From assembly GCA_004352715.1 (NCBI GenBank), contig SCFE01000061.1, forward strand, positions 1,332,192 through 1,378,254: DNA of 46,063 nt, written 5' to 3'. The notes under the pieces are model-generated. The model saw only the letters and a list, made by a program, of their open reading frames with translations, did no database searches and had not been told where the DNA came from. This DNA comes from Hofstenia miamia (Eukaryota > Xenacoelomorpha > Acoela). The position numbers and the translations under genes were made by a program. How positions within the stretch are numbered: the first letter of the stretch is position 1; the number at the start of each line of letters is the position of its first letter. Of the stretch, positions 32,750-43,830 are shown piece after piece.

Positions 32750-34886
32750 GTACCAGGGCTATGTCGTATTTAGATGTGCAGTATTTACTTGAATATTTTA
32801 TGAAGACTGTATAACTATTTAAACATTGTTTCAAAGTTTTTTTACTAATTTTTTTTGTAACTAAGAAAGCTTGTAAAGACACAAAAGAGACTGTATTATT
32901 CAAATTTTGTCTTATAATACGCCAGTTTCTAATGTTTTTTTTAACATCTCACCATGTACAAAGCTAGTAGACACTATAAGTACTCTTAGCATTTACTTTA
33001 AATAGGAAACATAAAAACATTTTTTCATGGTGTTTTAAATATGTTTTTTTCTTCATGTTTATAGCATTGATTAATACAGTGCAACCCTGGCGTGGAGTAG
33101 GGGTATAAATGTTGCCATCTCCAAACTGGAGCTACAAAATGTTGATCACATCAAAAATATATTCTCCTTATATAAATAGATTCATGTCTTTTTGTAATTT
33201 ATGGTTTATTATTCGATGGCTTTACTGCCATTTATTAGAGTAAATTTTCAAATGAGCGTACCATAAATGTGATAGTCAGACATTTACAAAAGGTTTTTAA
33301 TATTTAAAACATCTTAAATATTCATTAATTATTCATTAAATTTGATTGATGTTTTAGGTGGGTATGTTTTTTTAGAAACAATTTGTTTTGTTTCGAGGTT
33401 CAATATCGAAATTAGTGATATTGTATTATATCCATGTAGGAAATGCTTTCCATATAATGATAACTGAATATATCAAACAAGAGCAATCAAATAGTGCAAT
33501 TGCCTCCAAAATATTAAGGAATCATTAAAAAAATTTCTGTTGAATTTCGTAAATATTCTCTTTGGAGGTAAATCAATGAAATTTATAGATGTTTTCTTCG
33601 TTTGTAGAAATTCATTCGACATGTATGCATTGCTATACATCGCTCATGAATCGATATTTGCAACTGCAAGTGCATAAAATTTGTGTAGGCCCAACCTACA
33701 CTCTGCATCATTCCAAAATTTAATTAATTCTCAGTTAAACTAATACCTATCTCGAGATTTTTTCATAAGGATCGATCCATGATAAACAGACAGGCAAACA
33801 GGCAAAAACAATGCCTCGTTTGCGAAGTAATTCATTATAATAGAGAATAGTTCAGAAATATTTTGTAAGATTTCGATCCTTTTCATAGTCACCAATATAT
33901 ATAAAATATAATATAAAATTATACAAGCAATTCATCGAATAACATACCATAGAAATAATTTTTACAATGAAATTTTTTGTTTTTGAAGACTGGGCTCAAA
34001 TATATTCTTTCCGCGCTAGTTTTTAGATAAACTTAATTTTATCAACATTCATTTACAAAACTTTTTTTCCTTAAAACGAAAAAGTTCGTTCTCCAACAAT
34101 TTATGCATTTCATTGACCTTTCTTAGATTTCTTTTTTGGAATTTGAGGTGTGATTTTTAATTGCAACTTTTTAGTCACTTTGAGCTTGTTTGAAATGCTT
34201 GCTGAAGGCCGTCTTTTACGTTTTTAGAAGCAGTCCGTTTTTTGCAACCATTTTGATCTAATCTATCTGTCATGTATAAAAGTGCATAAATATTTGCAAA
34301 TACTCTTAATGTGCTGAATTTATCAAGAACCGTGTTATCATTGATTAGGCCACAATTACCATCTTGGTTAAAATGTGTTCTTTAGGTCTTGATTTAAGGA
34401 AGGTGGGGATTTTAAGGAACTTGATTTTTAGAGGACAATATTCTAACCGAAATACAATGATAATAAGAACTAGCGATGCATAATTAGGAGGAAACTTAAA
34501 TAGTACCATATAAAATTCAAAAGGTGAGTAGAAAATTCTATTCAGAAGTAAAAAACTTTTTTGTCATGTGTGAAGCTATTCCTAATTTCTAAGATTAGCT
34601 GCCTTCTGCCTCCGTTCCAGTCAGGTTGTAAGCAATGGTGTAGGAAGAATTTTTTCAAAAATAAGAACACTAAAAATGCATTAAGTTTACTTTTAACTAT
34701 ATCAATACCTAGGTATATATATATATATATATATATTTTGACATCAGTAGAGTGCACGGAGGTGCACGAACATTAGAACGAATTCTAACTAATTCTCTCT
34801 TTACAATTGTTTCAATTGTTTATATACAATGATTCTCACTACAATATTTACAAATATCTGGTTACACCAGTAGACATAGCAAATAC
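32618..34886. other. AT-rich stretch with TA microsatellites, no gene
   Basis: TA runs occur at about 32720-32746 and 34713-34736. A 37-codon Lys/Arg-rich open stretch on the minus strand (34223 down to 34110) ends in a basic tail like a nuclear protein's, but it has no start, no homology and no good acceptor, so I do not call it. Confidence 0.5.
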
Positions 34887-34930
34887 GAAAACAGCGACTG
34901 GCCGATAATGATACCTAGGTACCTGCCACC

Positions 34931-34960
<30 letters not shown>
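34887..34960 (+). repeat. Direct repeat, copy 1, ending in (TA)n
   Basis: Starts GAAAACAGCGACTGGCCG, includes AGGTACCTGC, and runs into a TA tract. It is repeated at 35024-35093 just after a single N at 35023. Only three substitutions are visible. Confidence 0.85.
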
Positions 34961-34962
<2 letters not shown>

Positions 34963-35022
34963 GGATAGTGCTAGAGATAGAGAAAGATCAGAAACCCCTT
35001 GCAATTTAAATTAAATTTTTTA

Positions 35023-35070
35023 NAAAACAGCGACTGGCCGATAATGATACTTAGGTACCTGCTACCACAA

Positions 35071-35093
<23 letters not shown>
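35023..35093 (+). repeat. Single-N join and direct repeat, copy 2
   Basis: An N at 35023 is followed at once by the second copy of the 34887-34960 sequence. It has the same layout as the N at 3535, so it is probably an assembly join in a TA-rich locus. Confidence 0.8.
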
Positions 35094-35103
<10 letters not shown>

Positions 35104-36748
35104 TTCCAACATAAACAAATAATAGTATGGCTTACACCAAAAATAGTATATCTAATAAATTGTCACAAGCAAACAATTAAAATGAGTTTTGTTGGCATAT
35201 TGAAGGAATTTCTTCAAAACATTACTGATTGATTTTGCTTGAGATTTCAATCTCCAAAACTTAATATTGCTTTGGTGCAGTTGGAATTTTGATTCATTTT
35301 TAGTGAAATATTTTCAAAGAATTTATTGGTGTTGAGCTTACATTTGAGTACTTTTCAAATTTGGAGCTTTCTTTCAAAGCTCTTTTATAATTTCTTGTGC
35401 ATTAAGATGACTATAAAGTCATATGTGAAACAGTAACTACTCTCCTTCAGTAAATGTTGACATGCAGGGTTTATTCCAAGGAAAAATATATTGTGATTCT
35501 TATAGCCACTTCAATAATTGTTCCATGTAGCTTTAAGGTCTTGCATACACTTTAAGGATTTCATTTAGCTATAGCAAAATTTTTGGAAACATTGCATTAT
35601 CTCCCTCCAATATATATATATATATATATAGTGCCTTAGCGCGGAAAATTTCTGACCAGGAGCCACCTGATATAATATTTTCAAAATAGATTTTTAAATA
35701 CAACATTAATTATATGTTAATTCAACACCTGTGTATATTTTTTCTTCAATAGCTTTATTAGTTTACCTGCTATCCGCACCTGCTGCATATATTTACAAAT
35801 TTGTAAATTTGTATATATACAATATTTACAATATACATATAGACATATTTACAAATTGACAATACATACAACAAGCAGGACACTAAAAAATAAACTAAGC
35901 TACAAAATAAAAATAGGTTAAAATGCACAATTATACACATGATATTTACAATAAAAAGAATAAGAACAAGAATACTGCTAGAATGTGAAATCAAGATAAC
36001 TATGGCTATGCAATAAATGTACATTTTCATTTTCTATTTGGCCAATTCAGTGGGATATATTTGTACAATTATATTTAAATCATTGATATCCAGAAGTTGG
36101 ATGGCATTTTTGGTAAGAGTGTTGTAGCTCTAGTACATCTACATGCTACCAAATCAATTAATAGTAATAAACATTTTGTCATAATGAAGCTTCGCCATAT
36201 AGCTTTTCAAATTTACACCTGAAGATTAGTTTGACCAAGTTCATCATCTCTTCTTGTAAATCAAAGCCAAAATTTAGGCATAATTCTGGAGATGTTCACA
36301 AAAATAACAAGCAAAATCATAGAGTCGAGGAATTCGGAAATTTTTTGCTCAGTTAGTAAATGCATGCCAGAAGAGGGGTAGAGGTGAGCAATGAATCATT
36401 GTTAAAACAATACTTGACAATATTTCAAAAAAAATTTAGGAAAAATGTATAAATAAGTTATTTACAATAATTTTGTCACAATAAGGTAGATTTGCAGACG
36501 CAAATGTTGCAGCTTACAGAAGTACTTACTCTCAATACTCTGAATAGGCAGATATTATTCCAAAAAAAGAAATCTGATCTATTACAGCTTCCAATGAAGG
36601 TGTTATTCATATCAAAAGGAAAGGAGAATAGTTCATTCTGAAATAATTTCTTTCAAATTAGCAATATTTAGAAACAAATTTTAATAGAGCATTTTGACGA
36701 AAAAAATTTTTACATAATATATTTTTTGATAAAATATTACATTTGATG

Positions 36749-36751
<3 letters not shown>
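35094..36751. other. AT-rich stretch, no gene
   Basis: TA run at about 35610-35630. The minus ORF at 35770-36030 is a hydrophobic I/V/Y-rich translation of AT-rich DNA with no family signature, and I judge it spurious. Confidence 0.5.
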
Positions 36752-36784
<33 letters not shown>

Positions 36785-36887
36785 ACTGGNNNNNNNNNNN
36801 NNNNNNNNNNNNNNNNNNNNNNNNNNNNNNNNNNNNNNNNNNNNNNNNNNNNNNNNNNNNNNNNNTATATATATATATATATATATA
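36752..36887. repeat. TA microsatellite interrupted by a 76-N gap
   Basis: TA tracts at 36752-36782 and 36866-36887 are each followed by ATCTACTGG, so the sequence left of the gap (36790-36865) recurs at its right edge. The two sides probably overlap. Confidence 0.8.
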
Positions 36888-37241
36888 TCTACTGGATACC
36901 GATCAGACATGATGACCGGCTTTGAACCGTTTTATTACCGGACTAATTTGTGAAGTTATCTTATATTTTTGCAAATTATTCAACAAAATTGAAAAAACGA
37001 GCTTCTTTATGAAATAATATAGTAGCTTATCATTTAACAGGGCTGTCTATTATGATTCCCGATTAGGAATTTTAAAGTTTACACTATTCTATTTCGCGCG
37101 ATATTTTAGTAAAATTTGTGAGTTCATTGATTTTGAAAATTGAAAATTCTCTCCGCTTTTAAATCTTTGCGTTCTATTTTCAACAGATGCCCGCGTTTTC
37201 TAAATACGTCTAAGTATAACGCATTTATTAAAATAGCATAA
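36888..37241. other. Stretch upstream of hAT family A remnant
   Basis: Contains ACCGG-rich DNA (36898-36944) resembling the ACCGG-rich DNA at 39192-39246 on the far side of the hAT remnant. These may be subterminal regions of the element, but I could not define matching ends or a target-site duplication. Confidence 0.35.
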
Positions 37242-37700
37242 TTGAGAAGTGAAGATTTGTATATTAAAGAAAATAATAAAGAAAAACAACATGATGTTTG
37301 GAAATATATTAGATACATTGCAGACGAAGACGATAACATTTTACCTTCATGGTGTACGTATGAAAAATGCTATCAATGCTTTCGAATTTTTGGAAGGGAG
37401 GATGAGTTTGGTAAGCAGAAGAACTATGGTTATGGGAATAATTCTCGGCATGTTGAAAAGTGTAGAAGAATTAATGTCACTGCTTCTAAATCTGAAAGCA
37501 TGGCAAGCTTTGTTTTAAACAAAAAAATCTTTAGTGAAAATGACAAGCGTAGACTTAAACTAGCGAAAGCAAAATTTGTTATTCGAGTTTTACATAGTTA
37601 TCTAGCTGTTAAATCACATGGTCTTTGTGAACTCGTACAAACCTGTGTTTCAATTGGTGTTAAGTATGGTATGGTAGAGAAACAGTTAAAGATGAAGTGA
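37242..37700 (+). pseudogene. hAT transposase N-terminal part with BED zinc finger
   Basis: hAT transposases bind transposon ends through an N-terminal BED finger and excise the element. The open frame (152 codons, no ATG at its start) shows Trp20 followed by aromatics, then C43-x2-C46 and H70-x3-C74. This is a BED-type C/C/H/C arrangement with a long middle. Around residues 110-145 the pattern F-V-I...S-H-G-L-x-E-L-V-Q...I-G-x-K-Y-G matches the conserved segment after the BED finger in hAT proteins, where the transposase usually reads VE.EGF..L. The frame ends at 37698-37700, well short of a full transposase of 600 or more residues. Confidence 0.8.
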
Positions 37701-37861
37701 GCAAAGACTTTGAAAGGTCTCAAACAATTATTAAAAAACTATTGAAAAGCAAATATTAAAAACCATGTGACTTTGTTAATGAAGTTATTTAGATTTGACG
37801 TTATATTGAATTGATGATAATTTTGATTTGAAACATTGCATTTTGAAGTGATGAGTATAAT

Positions 37862-38115
37862 TTGAAGCAGGTCGACATGAGTAGAAATATAGTAGCGGCT
37901 TTGACAGAAGAAGCTAGATTGCAATGTAAGGCTCATTGCATGAATACTTTGTTAAATAATGCTTGGAATGACACTTTACAAATTGAACCAGCTCTTCAGC
38001 AATTTTTAGACACTGTTCACAATTTATTGGGTTACATATCTAGATCAGGTGTAATTCAAGATAAATTACCAATGGCACCAGGCCATAGAAATCATTCTTT
38101 ACCGTGCATACATTA
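37862..38115 (+). pseudogene. hAT transposase middle fragment
   Basis: An 84-codon open frame with E-A-R-L-Q-C-K-A-H-C-M-N-T-L-L near residues 16-30. It resembles the Cys/His motif (C.AH.LN..L) that follows the second catalytic Asp in hAT transposases, then V-H-N-L-L-G-Y-I. It is separated from the preceding fragment by about 160 non-coding bases and ends at a stop where sequence shared with 45185 onwards begins. Confidence 0.65.
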
Positions 38116-38879
38116 GACGAAATTTAATTCAACGATTTACAAGCCATCTAGTGGCAAAATAACGCAGTGCAAATTAATATATAAGAAAAATCATTTGGAA
38201 TTAAAAGATTTTTCAGCAAAAAATATTTCGTCTAATGATGCTATCCTTGTTTCCTATGACGCCTTAGAAAATGAACTTCAGACAAAAAAAACGAGATAAA
38301 ACGTATTATACAGTTATTTCAAAAGTAATTTTGGAATCCATAACTGGATTCTTCAAATCGTTCAATAATATTTTCATTTTCTTGAAAACTCAAGATCTAC
38401 ACTTAATTACGTGATACCATCTTATCATCTTTGCTGAGATGTTTATTGTCTAGAAGCCATTGAAGATAATTACATTATTCGAATTCTGAAGAAAATAATT
38501 AGAAACGCTTGTATCATAAAAATAATGGGCGTCCGTTACCTGCTTGCACACAATTGCAACTAATGGATAACACATTCAGGGATCTTTCTTTTATTCAATA
38601 ACCTAATGATCGTCATGATTTAATGAAGTAATGTCACGATGTCATAAATCTAATTTCAAGTTCCGATTCAATAGACATCAATCAAACTTCAAGTTCAATT
38701 TTTGATGATACACAGAAAAACAAAAGATCGCGACATCTTTGTATTAATGAGAAACCGAAACATTGAATCAACATCTGAAAAATAGATATTGACCCCTTGT
38801 TAAGAGAAAAGTTTGAAACATACATTTCTCGAAAAATGGGAATGAAGTATTAAGGGAAGATAAAAATTGTTTGATGTTT

Positions 38880-39050
38880 TGGAAATTGAATCAAAAAGTT
38901 TACCTTACTTTGTCAGAATACGCTAAAACCGTATTGGTTCCACAGGCAACTAAAGGGGAAAGTGAGCGACATTTTAGCTCTGCGGGGAATATTGTTACTA
39001 ATAAGCGAAGCTGTCTAAATGGCGATAATGTTGAGAAACTTGTATTGTAA
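38880..39050 (+). pseudogene. hAT transposase C-terminal dimerisation domain
   Basis: A 56-residue open segment ending at TAA (39048-39050). It shows the hallmark order W-K-L-N...Y-x-T-L-S-E-Y-A, then V-P-Q-A-T-K-G-E-S-E-R-H-F-S-S-A-G-N-I, then N-K-R...L...V-E-K-L-V-L. This is the Dimer_Tnp_hAT module through which hAT transposases oligomerise. The preceding approximately 700 bases (38111-38880) hold short in-frame pieces broken by stops, including a 50-codon open piece ending near 38299. Confidence 0.9.
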
Positions 39051-40018
39051 AGAGAAGCTTATAATAACAATTTTTTGTAAAAAAAATGTAAAAAAAGTGC
39101 ATTTGTTGTTTTGTATTAAATGCAATAACAAATAATATATATTAACAAAAGCAGCTTTCAATAAGTAATAAATAATATTATTTAAAAAAGTCTGACCGGT
39201 CACCGGTTAAACGGCCGATAAACGGCGAGAGCTCATCTCAACCGGTTACCAATAAGCATTCCTGGACGGTTTCAGCACTGATTGGTAGATATAATCTATT
39301 CTGCTATTCAAATTAAAATTGTAAATTACATCTACATGTATATTAAACTTTTAAAATGATAGCTAAATCATTTATCACAGTTATTCTCAATAAATTTATT
39401 TCACAGCACAACTCCCAAAATCACACGATGCATGCATATAAAATTTTTATTATTTTTTCAAACAACATCAAATATCGTTTGGATCAGTAATAATGTAGCA
39501 CAGTGTTGATCAAGCATCACCAATAAAAATAATTCTCAACAGAGTTGCTTGTCAGCAAGAAAGTTTATTTTTTCACAAAATACTGATTCTCTATTAACTC
39601 ATGTTTTGAAAATGTTACAAAGTAATATCATGATATTTCAAATGCATCAATTTTTCTCATTTTGCCTTTGCATATAGCTTAAAATCTTTTTTTTACACTC
39701 TTTCTTATACATGATATTAAAATTCCCATGTTATTCGTCGCAATGTTCGAAATTATCACGTTACATGAAAACAATGCATTCGAAATTCACTGGTATATAT
39801 TGTCAAACAAAGAAAATCTCTAATAATAGAACTCACGGATGTCCACGTATCCGTATTTACAGAATTCCTCATAATAGTTTTTATGAAATTTGGATACTCA
39901 AAACTTGGGCACATTGGTGGAAAATAATAAAATGAACACATTGAAAAAGTATAATTATTCAAAAACTAATAAAATAATCATTTACTTAAATTCATTCCAA
40001 TTTTGCCATTGTGAAAAA
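39051..40018. other. Stretch between hAT A remnant and the orphan exon
   Basis: GC-rich ACCGG/CCGGT motifs at about 39192-39246 and CAGCACTG at about 39271-39278 may be the hAT A right terminal region. The rest is AT-rich and unassigned. ORFs at 39711-39962 look spurious. Confidence 0.4.
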
Positions 40019-40354
40019 CTATATATAAAAAGTGTTACTATCACTCGTATCCAAAATGCTATTCAAGCGGGAGGTGTTCAGTGAATCACTACTGTAGCCA
40101 TTGTTGTTCAACCCGTCATTCGAAACATTATCGGTTTCCTGTAAATGGGGATCCATGCTCCTAGGAAATTGATCTGAATCACCGCTCAGTGCTTCAGATA
40201 TATCAGCCTCCTTGACATTAGCAAAGTTGAATTTTCGGAATATCTGGGAATTTGAGCGAAGGGTTGAATATGCATCACTGTTTGAAAGGCTACTGCGTCC
40301 AATAACGTCATACAGATTTGAGCTGTTCGATCTTCCTGACAAGGAATTGAAGCT
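40019..40354 (-). CDS. Orphan, probably terminal, exon of an unknown gene
   Basis: I do not recognise the protein. On the minus strand about 110 codons are open and end at TAG (40019-40021). Composition is Ser/Asn/Asp-rich (for example SNSSNLYDVIGRSSLSNSDA), polar and low in aromatics, like the disordered cytoplasmic tail of a larger protein. Codon use looks more coding-like than the AT-biased chance ORFs around it. There is no ATG at the 5' end; instead TGCTTTAG (40354 side) and TTGTCAG offer splice acceptors, so this reads as a last exon whose upstream exons lie beyond the hAT B insertion or outside the window. It could also be transposon-derived. Confidence 0.4.
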   Translation of the reverse strand, partial: SFNSLSGRSNSSNLYDVIGRSSLSNSDAYSTLRSNSQIFRKFNFANVKEADISEALSGDSDQFPRSMDPHLQETDNVSNDGLNNNGYSSDSLNTSRLNSILDTSDSNTFYI

Positions 40355-40488
40355 AAAGCATATACAGTTACACTATTCTTTAAATAAGCACATGAATATG
40401 AGCGCAATTCAGTTCAAACCACATAAGATGATCGGTTTTGATTATTGAAGTGTACTAAACTTGGTGAATGCATTTTCGTTATCTTAAC

Positions 40489-42952
40489 CAAGGTTGGATA
40501 TTGGGTTTTCGGTGATTTTGGGGGGTATACCTAATGTATTGGGTTATATTAGGTAATATTGGGGTTTTTGATAAACAGGAGGACCGTCACAATTTTACGT
40601 TAAGTTGTAGGTACAGACATCAATAAACGTAGATTAGAATAGAACTGCAAAAAGGAACAGGTTAAACAAAAATTAATATTTTTTGTTATCCAAAATTAAA
40701 CACAGTCGTTACAATAAAATAATCGTTGGCCCCGTATGCCGCACTTAACGTGAGCCAAATTATCGCACATTCAACATTGTAGCCCTTCAGTATATGTACG
40801 TTGACATATGTTGCAATTCCAGCCATCATTGCCGCTCTCAGTTTGCATTGTGTCATCACTACGCAGATACTTGTTCATTATACTTTCAAAACGGGTTCGC
40901 TTCCTTGCAATCTTCTTTTCATTGTGAATAGCCTGTTTCTTTCCATGCATCTTATCAAAACTTCTGGCTTGAAAGAGTTGAGATTGTGTTCGACTTTCAT
41001 TCATACGTGAGCGCAGTTTAGTAAAAATCCGTGTCTCAGTCCCAAAAACTTCGCTCTACATCAGCTTCTGATGACACGGCGTTGCCGAGTGAAGTAGCGA
41101 ATATGGACAGCTCACACCATGTAGATGCCTTGTTTGCCCAAAAATGCATAAATTGGTTTTCAAGTAACACAGTTTCGTCTACAGGTTGAATTTCACGGAT
41201 AATATTTCCCTACTTGAGCAGAAAAAAGTGCCAGAATCGAACGCCACGTCACCTCATCGCTGCGCCCAAGCATCTGCATATCTTATTATCAACCGCAAAC
41301 TTTCAGCACGCTCGTCAACAGACATCGCAGTTCTCTGATTAATTGATGGATCAAGCAACTTAAAACACTTGTACAAATTGCAGGAAAAATTGCTTGATAA
41401 CAGTGCCTTCAGAATTTGCATAAACTGCCCTCCAGCGCTTTTCAAATCAGGATCATTAAAAGTTTTGAGTAGCTCAGCATGACACACCAGACCATCAATT
41501 TCTTGAGCCAAGGAAACAGGCGTTGAAGAATCTGCTTGAGTGACGTCTGTAGCTACGCCAACTGCCTCACAAATTACAATGGCTTTTTCCATTTTAGCCC
41601 GTGTGTCTTCTTCTATTGTCGCTTTATCAGTCAAAGCCAAATTTATGTACTCCTTCAAGTCCAAAGCTCTCCACCACGAGTCAATTATAGTATTACATCT
41701 AGTATCGCCAGGATGTGATAGCACTTTAGGCATATCAATACCACTTGCCGTTTGAACTGCTCATAATTTAGCTGATGCTTCTGGAGATTTGCTAAACTCT
41801 TTCAACAACTTATTTAATACATCTTTGTCTTCTGCCACAACACCAATTGACCTAACCATATGTTTTAGAATTAACTGAAAATTATGACAGGCACATTGAA
41901 GATCAAACACACCACAGCTGCTTGCGCTATTGAAACGCCTTCAGTTAGAGTTGGTAAGAAAGCCTCATCATCAGTTTCAGCTTTATTATCTGGATCATGC
42001 AAATCGCATTCATCTTCAGTGGAGTTATCATTTCAAATATAATCTAAAGCTTTTTGCATCGACGTCGCATTATCGGCGACTATACAAAACACGAACAGAC
42101 CCTCTGACTGCAACCAATCACTTAAAAGTTTCCTGCTCAATACCTGGTGCTTTCCTCTGAACCATGCGAATGCTTTTAATAAAAATGCAACTACTTCCAT
42201 CAAGACCAATTGACATATTAAGATGCTTATTTTTATTGAGTGTGCCGCCGTCAATTAATAGATAAACATCTTTGCCATGATTCTTAAAAAATAATTGTTT
42301 GAGAGTGTTGCTGGCCAACTTTTCGGTGTTTTCTGCAAGCTTGTTTCGATTAAATCCTCTAGGTATTTTAGATCCAAACGCTTCTCTAAACTTAGGATTA
42401 TCCAGATTACGAAAGGACCAACAGTTGTCAGCATCGCCAAAAACGATAAATACAGAAGCTAAGTAAAACCAAAAAAGTTGCACAAGTTGTAAATACAAGC
42501 AGAATGTGGAGACTCATTGAAGGATAATAACTTTATTGGTTCGCAACATATTCCTACACAAACACAACAAGACACAGCAAGACATATTTCTTTGTATTTT
42601 ATAGCACGGGTAGGTGGCTAAATTTTTTCATTTCATAACCTAAGCGACCTCCCGAAGAGTCAGGAAACATAGACTGTTATTACAGTGACCAGGAGAAATC
42701 TACTTTAGATTCTTTTCTGATCATACTAATTCTCACGCTAATTTTTCGCTATCAAAAAGTTACTTTACCAGTCATGCCAAGAGTACATTATAAAACTTTT
42801 AAAAATCCTTTGGGTACGACCCTTAAGTCAATTAATGTACGACAAATAGTGGTAGATAAATATTGTGTATTGATTTTATAATATTGGGTATTGGGGGTAA
42901 CCCCTAATATATTGGTTGGGCATACCCAAGCCAATATTTTTGCCCAACCTTG
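40489..42952 (-). mobile_element. hAT transposon, family B (about 2.46 kb), degenerate
   Basis: The ends CAAGGTTGG (40489) and CCAACCTTG (to 42952) are perfect 9-bp inverted repeats. Flanking 8-mers TCTTAACC (40482-40489) and TTTTAACC (42953-42960) match at 7 of 8, but the first shares one base with the left end, so the duplication is a candidate only. Subterminal regions on both sides carry repeated TATTGGG motifs, typical binding sites in hAT ends. The interior encodes a broken transposase on the minus strand. The length is at the short end for autonomous hAT elements. Confidence 0.8.
40771..42498 (-). pseudogene. hAT transposase, family B, multiple breaks
   Basis: Read 5' to 3' on the minus strand: 42498-42118 has D-N-P-K-F-R-x-A-F-G and L-I-D-G-G-T (first catalytic Asp region), and 42254-42033 in another frame has V-A-D-N-A-T-S-M (TDNA.NM-like). 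About 41910 has C-A-C-H-N-F-Q-L. The frame 41733-41254 (ATG, 159 codons) has S-H-P-G-D-T-R-C-N-T (hAT PTRWNS-like), and about 41200-41060 has L-S-I-F-A-T-S and S-S-E-A-D-V-E-R-S-F (C-terminal dimerisation core). The tail at 41004-40771 is Lys/Arg-rich and ends in C-x2-C...C. Frameshifts and stops separate the parts. The protein differs in every motif from hAT A, so it is a separate family. Confidence 0.8.
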
Positions 42953-43830
42953 TTTTAACCCTGTTCTACTACCGATACATTAAAGTAACAAATTGCTTTG
43001 TCCACTTTGTTGAACAATTATATCCAAGCCTGTTATGAAATATTGAAAGCCTTAGATATGTACACATCTATGGGATTTGCACCCTCTATCATGAAAAAGT
43101 TTTATGCTAAGAATTATCTTTGTGCCTGACGTAGGCCTATATAAAAATATTAATATTTTTCAAAGAGACAAACACTCAAATTTTTACCTGATGTTCAGAT
43201 AATGAGTTGATCCAATGCACTTGGACACAATAACTACCCCAAAATATTTTGCTTTCTGAAGAAAAATAGTGTGAGGCCCATTCAGGCGCCCCGTTCACAA
43301 AGTCAGAGTTTGTAGGCTCGAGCCCCTCTGATTTTACGCAAAGGTCCCCCTTCCTCCGCTGGTCGTGAATAATAGTAAAAAATAAAGAGAAGATTGGATC
43401 AAAAATAGGAATATCTAGAATAGTTTTACATCCTAATACGTGGTCTTTTTGTAATTGTACTTCTATGTAAAAAATTTATTTATTTATATTTTGAAAAGCA
43501 AACAGAATCGAATTGAACTATTAGAATGAGTAGTTTAATAAACTTTGGGAAAAAAACACAAAAAAAAATTTTGTGAATGGAAAGGTCAAAATTAATTCTG
43601 AACATTGGCTTTGAAAAAGATATTCAAAATGAAAAAATAATTATAGAAAGATAAAATACTCAATATTTAAGCGTGTTTAAATTAGGTTTAAAAAGACAAA
43701 TAGGTTTTCCGCATTTGCAAAGAATTTCGTCCGAGCCCTATTATTAAATTTGTAAATGGTGATGCATGAACATGTCTATTTAGAAACATGGTTAAATGCA
43801 ATGTTGAAAAGTTCTACTATAGCGTATTGC
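42953..43830. other. Unassigned stretch
   Basis: No gene recognised. A GC-rich patch at 43270-43365 includes GGCTCGAGCCC, which resembles a tRNA B box, but no tRNA fold or A box is convincing. Confidence 0.45.

Larger units (their letters stand above)
37242..39050 (+). mobile_element. hAT transposon remnant, family A, copy 1
   Basis: Three hAT transposase parts lie in the correct order: a BED-finger N-terminus (37242-37700), a middle segment (37862-38115) and the C-terminal dimerisation domain (38880-39050). They are separated by stops and frameshifts. At 38111 the sequence joins DNA that in copy 2 (from 45185) is preceded by different coding sequence, so this copy has a deletion or rearrangement there. 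Confidence 0.85.

Noticed and set aside
34110-34223. Short minus-strand frame ending in a Lys-rich tail resembling a nuclear protein C-terminus
   Set aside because: Only 37 codons, no start codon, no convincing splice acceptor and no homology I can name.
43270-43365. Possible tRNA gene or tRNA-derived SINE (B-box-like GGCTCGAGCCC)
   Set aside because: No convincing A box at the right distance, no cloverleaf pairing and no poly-A or T-rich tail.
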